Of a stretch of 64,000 nt of DNA, positions 22,235 to 32,448 are shown in pieces; position 1 is the stretch's first letter, and each line of letters opens with the position of its first letter. This DNA comes from Mortierella hygrophila (lineage: Eukaryota; Mortierellomycota; Mortierellomycetes; Mortierellales; Mortierellaceae), in the NCBI GenBank assembly GCA_015680625.1, contig JAAAXW010000124.1, positions 49,127-113,126 on the forward strand, given 5' to 3'. The notes under the pieces were generated by a model. It searched no databases. It saw nothing but the letters and a program-made list of their open reading frames with translations, and was not told the origin of the DNA. The position numbers and the translations under genes were made by a program.

Positions 22235-23233
22235 GATATCTCTGTGGTGGTATATCTAGACGTGGAAGCAGTAGAAGGTCCGTAAAGTCACTTGTGCGAC
22301 AAAATGAGTGCACCTCGGACGCTTCTTCGAGGTATAAAACTCGCTCAGCTCTACAACCACATTGCCCAACGAGCGGGCCTGAAAATCGTGAATGAATAAT
22401 CATGTTAGCTTTTTTCATTCAATAACATTCACTTGCAGTGCCTTATAGCAAAGGTATCGATAAAACAGGCCTACCTTCTGAATGAAGTATGATAGGAAGG
22501 TCGAGTGTAGGGACGCCGTCTTATTTGAATCCTCTATTAGGAAAACCCTTATTGCCCATTCACTAAAACATTTATATCCATCCTTTAATTTTGTCCAAAA
22601 ATGGGTTTAAGCGCCTTCCTCCTTCCTCATTACACTCATCCCCCTAATCTCACGCCATCACCGCTCCCACGAGCTTCTCTTCACCACACCTACCTTTACT
22701 ACTCCTACTCATCACTTACCACTCCTCCTTGTTATCCCACTCTCACGCCCTTTCTTTGTTGCCGTCTCTGTTGCCATCTCAACACTGCTCCATGTGCGTT
22801 GTTTAACAATCCTTTTATTCCCATGCAGAAACACCCTGTCATTAGTGGTCTGCTTCTTTAGCTCTAGCAGATTTAATGAGCATCGATATTTGTCTCATGG
22901 TTTGCCGGGCGGGAAGTGACTGCGACAGCGGTGGTCTTCATTGGAGCTCTTCATGGCATGTGCTCTCTTGGGCACCATGTGGCTCCTCTGTTTGATAAAA
23001 TGCATGTGAATTAGTGCAGGAATACTATGTCATAGGCGGTCGACTTGAACTTTAGTAACCAGATTCTTTTTACACCCGTTCTTGCTAGAGGTCGGATATG
23101 CCTCAAGAGTATCTGGAATGGGCTTTGGACTGGAATGGAGCAGAGCATGTCTATGTCGAATTTCGTCAGCCATTTTGGTCTCAATAGTCGAGGATCTGCG
23201 ACGAGAACTTTCCAGGAGACTCATATATTCATC
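22235..23233. other. Intergenic, no gene recognised
   Basis: About 1 kb with a pyrimidine-rich plus-strand stretch at about 22610-22800. The frames here are low-complexity or short and none resembles a protein I know. Confidence 0.4.
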
Positions 23234-24071
23234 TCAAATCCCGAGAAAACGCCGAGAGAAAATAAGCGCAGCATTCAAAAGTTTCCAGGAGCACCATGAG
23301 GAGCAGTTTTGGGCAAAAAGTATCCTGAAACGCAACACAGAGGTGATCGCGACGAAAGCGGCTTGTGCGGTGCAAGATGCTGGACTCCAAGAGACAGAAG
23401 CTGCGTATGGTAAATCACCAGCCATACCATAGCCCAAGCACTGAGTCGTAATAATAAGCACAAGAGCGCCGAGTGCACCCATACGATGTTTGAGGAAGAG
23501 GTCCATGGCCGTAAGAATGGCGATCGCGTAGGCGGTGATAGAAGCGGTAGAGATGGCGATACCGATGAGGGCGTGCTCCTTGATATTGAAAGGACCGGGG
23601 TTGAGAGACATGCTGTGCCCACCAATGGTGATGCTTCCGCAAGGAAGGATCTTGACTAGGGTGACTCCGAGGACGTACGAGGTCAGGTTGACAGAGTAGA
23701 TTGGGAACCCGCCGCGCGAGGTTCGGAAGTCGTAGTATTGGTTGACGATCGATGCAATTGCGGCAAAGAAGAGGGATAGCGCCCAGAAGCGGAACGTCAA
23801 GGCGATGAATGTAGGATCGTCTGTAAATGGCACTACTAATGGATCATTCAGAGACAATAATAATGAATGCCAGTGCCGTTGGCGACCGTGGTTTAACGTA
23901 AAAAAAATGCTTATGCGAGAGACGAGAAAAAGAACCTAGTCGAACGGCCTCAATAGTCGAGTTCTCAAGGTCGGACTCCTTCAAAGAAAAAGTGTGGCCT
24001 TTTTTAGCGCCATAATCCTCTGATTCTATCTGCTCTTCCTGGCTGCTTTTATATTCTTGTTTCTTGTCCAT
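23234..24071 (-). pseudogene. Truncated oligopeptide transporter (OPT) copy
   Basis: Partial duplicate of the intact OPT gene at 25377-27770, in the same orientation. Exon 1 is 24071-23936 (MDKKQEYKSSQ ... ENSTIEAVRL) and exon 2 begins at 23835 (VVPFTDDPTFIALTFRFW), so even the intron position is conserved, although the donor has changed from GTATGT to GTTCTT. The OPT hallmark NPGPFNIKEHALIGIAIS and ATQ-type helix residues ITTQCLGYGMAG are present. Immediately after GYGMAG the similarity stops: the frame continues with unrelated residues to a stop at 23234. Only about 200 of ~760 residues remain, covering the first few membrane helices, so a functional peptide transporter is very unlikely. 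Confidence 0.85.
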
Positions 24072-25376
24072 AGGAGGATCGAGTCGATGCGAGACGGAGG
24101 GAAGAAAAGAAGGATTACCGGGGGACAAAAATATGCAAAGGAGAGAAAATGGAAATATGATGTGGGTAACAACAGTAAAAATAAAAAGGCACAACCCTAG
24201 CCCACCTATATGGTGGCAAGGATGCTTTCATTTACGGTTACGTTCACACCACTATCTAGCAAGTTTGACCTTTTGCTCGGAAATAGACAGACGGCCGCTT
24301 CCACCTTTGGAAATTTATCCGCACTCAAAGGACCGCCCAAACTAGGGAGAAAAGTAGATGGACAGCATTCCTCAAGAACATCGTCTCTGCTGTAATGGTA
24401 TGGTAGGGGATACACGTTTGCTCTCTCTCTCTTTGAGCATCGGATAGTCCTTCCGCTCCTCTCCTTTTTCAGGCTTGGATCATCCATCATCTTTGTGTTT
24501 CCTCGTGTGTCCGTGGACACGCCGCGATAGGGTTCAAATAATTTCCGCAACTATCTTGTATCCATCGGCATTAGTGTCATAACCGCCAACGCCGCACTTT
24601 TTTGCTGCTCCTTATTGGGTAACAACCACTGGATCCACTTCACGTCCAGGGTGACATCCGATTGAATCAAGTACAGCATGCTTGGTCAGCCCTCTCCTGT
24701 CTCCCTCATACCTAACTATGTCCCTCTCTGTTCTCTACTACCTCCCTCTCTTTCTTTCTTGATTGGAATGAATGACCAAGGCTATCACTATCTCAGGTCC
24801 AATGTGACCAATAAGGTTTGGATGATAGTACCGACAAAAATGTTCGAGGAAAGAGTAAAAGAGAGCAATGACAAATCGATCGCCGTAGTTTAATTCTAGG
24901 TTGAAATTCAAACGCATCAATAACTATCTACAGACCATTTCATTGTTTTCATTTTTTGCGGGGTCTTCTCCCCTACTCCTTCCTTTCACACCTTGGCATC
25001 CTCGTATTGCAGAATCCACCTCTAGATATCTGAATATCGATTTTCATTAGTGCAACAAGTTTTGGAATACCATATTACCCCCCCGTCAACCCACTGTACA
25101 AGAAACAAATACAAAAACGGGGCACAACTCGATGAGGAACATCAGAGAAAATTTGAAAGATTGTTTAGATCGAGCATGTCCATCCAACGAAAAGAATGAA
25201 ACGTGAGATCACACAGAAAATAAGAAACGCGTTCACGTTCAGGAAGACGTTCACATTCAAGCTCAAGTACTTTTCATCATTCATATCACCTTTGCCACCC
25301 AACCTTCGATTTCAACAACATTTTATTAGACTAGATGAGAAACCAATTTGGGTATGATTAAAGGGAAAAAAGGTTA
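24072..25376. other. Intergenic between OPT copies
   Basis: 1.3 kb holding the 3' region of the intact OPT gene and the former promoter of the truncated copy. I looked for the missing C-terminal OPT segments of the truncated copy here and see none. No other gene recognised. Confidence 0.5.
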
Positions 25377-27770
25377 CTAGGGAGAAGTGGGCAACATGCC
25401 AGACTCCCAATTGTTTCCAGCGGCACCGCACCTGTCAACAGACTTGTAAGGCGCGTTACCTTCCTCATCGTAATGGTTAAGGAACCACGAAGGGAAGGAA
25501 AAGTTGAGCTTAGGCGAGATACCACCCTGAAGGAAGATGAACAAAAAGAGTCCCGTAAAAGCTGCGCCGGTGTCGAGGGCGGCCGAGAGGATGAATGTAT
25601 ACTTTGACCAGAAATCCTTCTTGTAGCGGAAGACCCAGAATTGCCAAACGAGGCAGAGAATGATCGAGGGGAGGACACCGATGGGCTGGCCACCGGGGTA
25701 GGCAGACATACCGCCGGCAACGAGAGCAATGTTGATGTGCGACCACTTGACGTTAGTGTACTTCTTGGAGAGGCCCCACAGGATAACGGGAATGACGGCG
25801 CCGATGAGGAAGCCCCAGTAGATAAAGTTGTAGTTTGATGAGGGACCGAACATCTTGACGGGTCCAAGGGCTCCATAGATGAGGGCGGAACCCCAGAAGA
25901 TCTGGGGACTGACTCCGGTCCAGAGACCAGTGGGATCCTCCTCAGAGCCGTCCAGGTAACTACGGCGGGCGTTGATGATAACGTGCATAGTGATGTAGTT
26001 GAAAATGGATCCGATAAAGGCTCCCCAAATCTGGGCGGTGAACATCGAGCGGGGTGCGATCTTCATGTAGATACCGAGCTTAAGATCAGAGAGAAGAGTG
26101 TGGCACTGGTACATGGCCATGTATCCGTAGCACTTGAAGGCCATGTTGGCGATGGGCTTGCCTGGGAACATGAAACCGCAGACCAACTCGGTAATGACGT
26201 TGAGACCTGGACCGTTACCGGAGATGGCAACCATGGCTCCGATGGGGAGAGTGAGGACCCAAGAGAGAGCAAGAGCGACAAGGAGACCCCACCAGGGCAA
26301 CTGGAGACCATAAACCTCGCAGACCATGCAAGAGAGACCGGCCATGACGACATAGAAAGCGGCGTACCAGAGCTGAGGAACCTCAGGATAAGCCTTCATC
26401 ATCTTGACGTGGATATCTTCGTCAGCGCTGTCGCGAGACTGCTTCCAGGTCTTCCAGATGTCAGCACCGTGGAAGCAGATGATGTGAGACATGCATCCAG
26501 CAAGGGCAATGAAGGAGTACATAAAGACTAAGGCGTACATGGGTGTCATGGTGGCGGTCTTGCCGGCCAAGTACTTCTCCTCGTCGACAGAGTAGTCGTC
26601 TTTCAACACTGAGTCGATGCTGAAGCGACCCCCGTCCAAGGTGTATAATCCAGAAGTCAAGGGGCGTCCATAGAGCTTGGCGTTAAGGACGTTGTTCAAC
26701 CAGACGATGGGGAAGATAATCCAGTAGGAGAGGATGATACCACTATACTGGGACAATTGGGTCGCAAGAGGCATCCACATGGTGGCTCCTCCAATGGCAG
26801 TCCAATCGAAAGAGAGAGAGAGGATACCGGCTCCACCACCACCGTTGGACGAGAAGAGGGCCCAGAAGTCGTAGTCGAACGGCTTGAACCAGCACACCCA
26901 ATCGAAAAAGACCAGCAGAGGAGCAATGTACTGAGGGATGAACTCATAGATGAACATGGCACCGCAGACGATCCAGAAGTACTTCATGTACGACCAGCCG
27001 CGGAACATCCTCTTGGCCTTGAACTCGTCGGTGTTATGCATGGCGTTGTAAAAGACGACTTGGACCAAGTTGCCCCACCAGACCATCTCGGCGGGGTAGA
27101 CGAGGTACTTGCGGAGGACACCGGCCATACCGTAACCCAAGCACTGAGTGGTGACGATGAGGACGATGGCGCCAAAGGCGTTGATCTGGTGGTGGAGGAA
27201 AAGATCCATAGAGGACAGAATTTCGATGGCGTAGGCAGAGGTGGCGGCGGTGGAGACAGCAATACCGACGAGGGCGTGCTCCTTGATGTTGAAGGGACCG
27301 GGGTTGAGGGAGAAGGAGTAGCCACCAACGGTCCACTTGCTAGTAGGGAGTGTGCGGGCCATGGCGGTACCCATGCCATAGGAAGCCAAGTTGACGAAGT
27401 AGATAGAGAAGGAACCACTAGAGACGCGGAACAGATAGTATTGTTGAATGACCGAGCCGATGACAGAGAAGAAGAGCGACAAAACCCAGAAACGGAAGGT
27501 CAAGGCGACCAAAGTGACATCGTCGGTGATGGGAACGACTGTGATGAAGGAAGAGAAGAAAATGTTCGGGTCAGGGGGGAGGCTGATTCAGGTTTAAAAA
27601 TGAAGCAACGCGATATATCAATTCATCATGATAGAAAACATACCCAGACGGACAGCCTCAATCTTGGAATTCTCGGCCTCGGCTTCTTCGAGGGAAATAC
27701 TGTCGCCAGCATAGGCCTTCTCGAGGTTGTTGATGTTCTTCTCAGGATCGATTTCGTGTTTCTCGTCCAT
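25377..27770 (-). CDS. Oligopeptide transporter, OPT family, 2 exons
   Basis: Proton-coupled oligopeptide (or peptide-like, e.g. glutathione or siderophore-metal) transporter with many membrane helices. Exon 1 27770-27644 encodes a short acidic cytosolic N terminus (MDEKHEIDPEKNINN ... SKIEAVRL); exon 2 27538-25377 encodes the rest; 2289 nt, 762 residues, normal for the family. Diagnostic motifs: VPITDD..LVALTFRFW, SLNPGPFNIKEHALVGIAVS (the OPT NPG motif), VTTQCLGYGMAGVLRKYLVYP, FDWTAIGG, ELVCGFMFPGKPIANMAFKCYGY and KLGIYMKIAPRSMF, NYNFIYWGFLIGAVIPVILW. The protein ends with a soluble NHYDEEGNAPYKSVDRCG tail. The substrate cannot be told from sequence alone. A truncated copy lies 1.3 kb downstream. 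Confidence 0.95.
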
Positions 27771-30561
27771 TATGGGAGAAAGACAACAGCGGGTGGTAAC
27801 GGGTTGAAGAAAGGGGAAGAGGGAGGAAGGGTGGAGACGAGGGAGGGGAGGAGAGAGGAAAGCTAGGTCTGAGCTCGCTGGCGGAAAGGAAGACAAGGAA
27901 CAAAAAAGAGGGAACGCAGGCGGTTTTATAGGAAACAGGCAAAAGTTAGAGTAATACTAGGAGCCCTTGTCCCAAGGTAGCAGAAGGAGGTTAGACAAGG
28001 GAGATGAGGGTGACAGTACCCTGGTAAAAGAGAGTGAGGAAGTGAATAAAGGGTCTGTCTACTCTAGGCCTAGTGCTTGGTCGATGAAGTCCACCATGTC
28101 TCTGGAGATAGGGGTTGTATGTGCTTGTTCTTTTTGTTCAGCTGTTTGTTTTCTCCATAAGATGTAATTTGCAGATAGTATTGCATTCAATAACGAAACA
28201 ATCGGTGCGATTAAACGATGAGCCAACCATTGCCCACTCCAAGTTTTGTGCTCCACCGGATGAACTAGCCCTCTTCAGATTTGTCGCTTTTTAGTGTTCG
28301 TATCTCTCTTTTCTCAGCCCTCAAAAGGAACAGCGTCTGCATCGCATTCGACCGTCGTTGTTGTGAACAAGTTACCACCCTTGGATCGAATTGCGTGGTC
28401 AGAAATGAATAATTTTTCTTTTAACACTTGTACAACCTCATTCGCACACACAGAGTCATTTGGCCCCCATTCCGCTCTTGCATCTGTCCCGAACACAAGG
28501 GAAAAGTCCTGTTGTCGATACCCCTGGGTTTTTTTTATGCATTCTGATTGACCACCTTTTCTTCGCCCATTATCGTTATTGATATCCTTGAGAGACTGCT
28601 CCAGACGTGCTATTTGTCCTTTTTCATCACTCTTTTGTCCTGTTCTCATCGTCTCATCTTCACTTTATTCTCAGTCGTTCTTAAATATATTGATGTACTT
28701 GTTGATTTCAAACAAAGAAAAGGTCCACTTGCACGCCGTAATGCTTCTTTAGACTGACAGGATGGATGCCCAAATGACATAGATGGGCTGTGGTAGGAAA
28801 AAGAAAAGGCAAGGAAGGAATAAACACCATGAGCCTTTGTTGTGCTTGTGTGCTTGTGGGTGCCTTGCGATTCGCCATGAATAAAAGAAGAGTAAACAAA
28901 AGCCATTAAACCAATGAGGCTCGCTCAATATCTACCAGGACGACAAAAAAGAAAATAGCTGAGCGAATGGACACTTCTCTCTCAGTCATTCTGCAGGCTC
29001 TCTATCCAAAAGCAGACGCTCCTCCTTAGACCCTTTGGACACCCCCATTCACCCTTTCGGATGTCTTCCGCTCAGTTACCGACCCAACAGATTGCAAAAG
29101 GCAGTTGCGTGATTGCTGCAAGTATGTCCACAAGCGTACATAAGTCCATTAAGGTTTTCCGAGAAGAGAGAAGTGAATGTGCCTCGGTATCTAACTCCGA
29201 GGATTATCTGCATTCAAAAAACTTTTTTTTTTTTTTTTTTGGTAATCCTCATCCACGCCGTCCTGCTGTCACTTCTCTTATGCCATCCCCTCTCCCTTTC
29301 GTCGCAGAACAGCAAACACGAATGCTGTTGACTTGTGTTTGTTTTGTTATGTTCTTCTCAAGGCTAATCAAAAGGTGATAGGATTTGCCACTGTCGCCAT
29401 TCCTCCCAACAAGGTTTTCCCTTCATCCCGAGACAATCGATGCACTTCAACTTTGATACGAAAACAACGAATACAATATCCATTCGTCTACTCCGTCTCA
29501 TCACACGGAACGCCCACTCGCGTTTTGTCATTAACCTTCTTGATTCCCCACCTCTGTCCTCTCCTGCTCTATCGGACCAATCTAGATGCTATCCAAGGTG
29601 AAATATAACACACCTTAGACATGACAATCGTTGGTCAAAGTATTCCGTTCGCATGAACAACATCGGTACACTATCTAGCTTCAAATAGGAGCTTTGATTG
29701 CTATCAACAAAGCACGCGTGAGAACTGTTAATCCCATGATGATTCCTCCCCACCCTCAACCGCTCCTATCTCTTTTTTTTTGTCGCATGTTTCGTCGTAT
29801 TCCCTCTCACGAAACAACAACGGAAGTTCTTTCCGAGGTTTGGGTTTACTCTCTCTGTTGGTGGTCAACTGTTTTATCGACTTGTTTTTTGTTTTGATGA
29901 TGGGTTGTTTCTTATTCGAGTCCCTCCTTTCTACACAAAATAACACCCAATCATCATTCGTGAATCACGGCATTTTTACTCATGGTAGTCATACGAAATA
30001 TACTCTGACCAATGGGCAGGCTTCTACAAGAGAACACTGAAAAACAAAAGCGGCACATGCACTATGACCACAGGAAAAAATAATTGGTTGGACAGTTGTT
30101 GACACCATCATTCATGGTAAAAATCTACTGTAGCACAAAGGCAAAAAAAAAAGGAGGCTAGTCTTTTTGCTCTAGCCCTTTGTTCGCGAGATGGTATCCG
30201 AGGGAGCGCCCTTTGTTGTTTACCCGGATCCAGCTGATTCCTTTTCTCACTTCTTCTCTCCCTCTCTCTTCCTCCTTCCTCCTTTCCGCCAAATTGTTGT
30301 GCGAATGAAAATAATATAGCAAATATCTTTTTTTTTTGGGGGAAGGGTGCTTGAGGCTTTCTATCTTTCACACAGGGCATGAGCCATGGCCATAACAGAC
30401 CTTCAGTACCAACAGCAAAAAGAAATACAAGCTCGCATGGTACAATACATATCCGTTTATTGAACAGTGCTTTGGTAGGAGAAAAAGAAGAAAAAGATGG
30501 TGATCTTTAGCCCGAAACAAGAACAAATCCTAAAACGCGACTGATGTTCTCCTCAATGCAT
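27771..30561. other. Long intergenic region
   Basis: About 2.8 kb between the OPT start and the secreted-protein gene. Apart from a weak frame at 28059-28256, I see only low-complexity and stop-rich sequence, with a T18-20 run at about 29223-29240. Confidence 0.45.
28059..28256 (-). other. Weak 65-residue open frame
   Basis: A frame from ATG 28256 contains a plausible amphipathic/hydrophobic segment (HRLIAPIVSLLNAILSANYI) followed by a charged stretch and MVDFIDQALGLE. No family recognised, no supporting homologue in the window. It may be a gene fragment or chance. Confidence 0.2.
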
Positions 30562-30867
30562 TCAAGCGCAGTAAAACGACCGCTTTCCGTCCCCACAGTG
30601 GCTGGTTTTTTCTCCAAGAGTGTAGCAAGTATTTCCCTTGCAATCAGCATCATCAAAGGCATAACAACTGCTTCCTACTCCCGTCATATACAGGTCGCAT
30701 GCATAGTATTCCTCCGTGTTGAAACAATGCTTGTTGCCCTGGTTGAGATGCCCTATTTTGAACGTGGTCCCCCCACATTGCAGGAAAAGAGTGGTCGCTT
30801 TGCAGACTTGCAGGAGGAAGGCGACGAGAAGAATGGACAGGTAGACCGAGTTGGAAGTGGAAAGCAT
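30562..30867 (-). CDS. Small secreted cysteine-rich protein A
   Basis: 101 residues in one exon. The first ~25 residues form a classic signal peptide (MLSTSNSVYLSILLVAFLLQ, then VCKA). The mature part has eight cysteines with spacing C-x16-C-x8-C-x10-C-x7-C-x4-C-x9-C-x8-C, presumably four disulphides. It is a paralogue of the plus-strand gene at 32140-32448, which has exactly the same cysteine spacing. The promoter carries a TATA box at 31143-31163 about 280 bp upstream of the ATG. I do not recognise the family; size, secretion and cysteines fit small secreted (effector-like or antimicrobial) proteins in general, but no activity can be inferred. Confidence 0.85.
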   Translation of the reverse strand: MLSTSNSVYLSILLVAFLLQVCKATTLFLQCGGTTFKIGHLNQGNKHCFNTEEYYACDLYMTGVGSSCYAFDDADCKGNTCYTLGEKTSHCGDGKRSFYCA

Positions 30868-31142
30868 TTTGGATGGGGATGGTGACTTTTGGAGGCGGGA
30901 GAAAAAAGGGAAGGGAATTGTTAGTTTTGAAGAACTGTCGCTAACCTTTGAGCGTAATATCAGAATGTCATTCAGGGGACTTACAAGAGTCTGGGTCAGG
31001 TGTGGGTATGTTATGCAGGTCCTTTGAATGACGATACTTGTAAAGGTTCTTGTGAGCGAAGGGGTTGCTGTTGCGGCTTTCGAGGCTTGGGGTAGGTAGG
31101 ATCAGATGTGTATTGGTGGAGGATACCGGTTGGGTGGGACCT

Positions 31143-31163
31143 CTTTATATACGCGAAAAGGTC
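31143..31163 (-). promoter_or_regulatory. TATA-box core promoter of secreted protein A
   Basis: On the minus strand the site reads TTTTCGCGTATATAAAG preceded by GACC. It differs by a single base from the equivalent site of gene B (31861-31881), while most of the surrounding sequence has diverged, so it is probably the functional core promoter. Confidence 0.65.
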
Positions 31164-31860
31164 AAAAAAACTACGCCCTTCCAGCAGGTACAAGGTACTT
31201 CCCAAGTGTCTCTTCGGATCCATGAGAGGAAGGGTGATCAACCTGGCCAAAAGAGTAGTTGGAAGGATGCCTACAATGAAAGACAGCAATAGACCAAGAA
31301 CAAAGCCATCTCTCTCTCCTGTGAAAGATCAAAGGCATAGCCAACTGAGGACAGGAGGAATGTCAAAATGATCAAGGGCACGCGAGTGGCTGAGAATCGA
31401 TGAATGATGGAGAGCTGAAAGGACACCACCAGAGATACAGCACAGCATTAATGCATAGCCCAAATGGATGGACAGAGCCAAGGAATAACAATGAAAATAT
31501 TAAGGTATACAAAATAGATTGAGGGATGAAGGAAAGGGCTGAACGGAATAGGCATGTAAATGATCAAGGGATTAGACTTGGCCCCTTTTTCATGTTTTTT
31601 ATTCGTTTCCTTCCTTTGCGCCTAAGGTGACGGTTCCTTGATCATTTCGGCACCTCTCTTGCTTCAGCCTCTTAACTTTCCCACTTCCCGTCTCACCGGC
31701 TTTCCTCAGCCTTTTTTGGTCGGTGTGCATTGTTGGGCCATGGTCGTTTCGCTTTCGGTACTATCTCTTGGTTTGATGTTGCTTTCTCGTATACCCTTGA
31801 TCTTTTTGACCACTTTCTTAACCTCAATAGGCCAAGCCCCTGACGCGGCTGTGTGTCCTC
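31164..31860. other. Centre of the inverted secreted-protein duplication
   Basis: About 700 bp between the two outward-facing core promoters. Weakly similar pyrimidine-rich blocks occur in inverted order on both sides, but the sequence is largely diverged. It should contain upstream regulatory elements of both genes. No gene. Confidence 0.45.
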
Positions 31861-31881
31861 GACCCTTTCGCGTATATAAAG
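31861..31881 (+). promoter_or_regulatory. TATA-box core promoter of secreted protein B
   Basis: Reads GACC then CTTTCGCGTATATAAAG; mirror image of the site for gene A, placed at about the same distance (roughly 260 bp) from its ATG. Confidence 0.65.
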
Positions 31882-32139
31882 ACGTTGCGCCCACCCGGCA
31901 TCCTTCACCAACACACTTCTGACCCTACCTACCTCAAGACAAGGAAACCGCAATAGTAATCCCAACTCTCACAAGCACCGTCATTCAAAGACGTCCCACA
32001 CCAAACTCTCGTAAGGCCTTGCGACTGAACTTCTGTCATTACACGCAAGGGTTTGCGGCAGTAGCACTTTGAAACTGACAATTTCCCTTCCTTCCTGCAA
32101 CCATCACTTCCTCCAGCTGGCGCCTCTTATCCATCCAAC

Positions 32140-32448
32140 ATGCTTTCCACCTCCAACTCGATATACCTGTCCGTCCTCCTCTTCGCCCTCTTCCTTCTGC
32201 ATCTCTGCAGCGCGACCATCCTCTACCTAAAGTGCGAAGGAACCGACTTCCACTACACATACCCCGACCAGGGCGACAGGCATTGTTTCAGCCGTGAGAG
32301 CTACACCAATTGCAATCTGGCCATGTGGGCTCAGGGCAGCACTTGCTATGCCTTTGAGGGGAAAGATTGCAAAAAAAACCCTTGTTATACTGTTGGGGAG
32401 GAGAAAGGTACCTGTGGTCCTAACAAGCAATCGTTTTACTGCCTTTGA
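32140..32448 (+). CDS. Small secreted cysteine-rich protein B
   Basis: 102 residues, one exon, paralogue of gene A on the other strand (roughly half of residues identical by eye). Signal peptide MLSTSNSIYLSVLLFALFLL with cleavage probably after CSA; mature protein with eight cysteines in the identical C-x16-C-x8-C-x10-C-x7-C-x4-C-x9-C-x8-C pattern and a conserved YAF..KDC segment. The conserved cysteine frame with changed surface residues between A and B suggests both copies are or were maintained. A likely poly(A) signal AATAAA lies at about 32541. Function unknown. Confidence 0.85.
   Translation: MLSTSNSIYLSVLLFALFLLHLCSATILYLKCEGTDFHYTYPDQGDRHCFSRESYTNCNLAMWAQGSTCYAFEGKDCKKNPCYTVGEEKGTCGPNKQSFYCL

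Noticed and set aside
26757..27866. 369-residue plus-strand frame antisense to the OPT gene
   Set aside because: Shadow of the OPT exons; no conserved features of its own.
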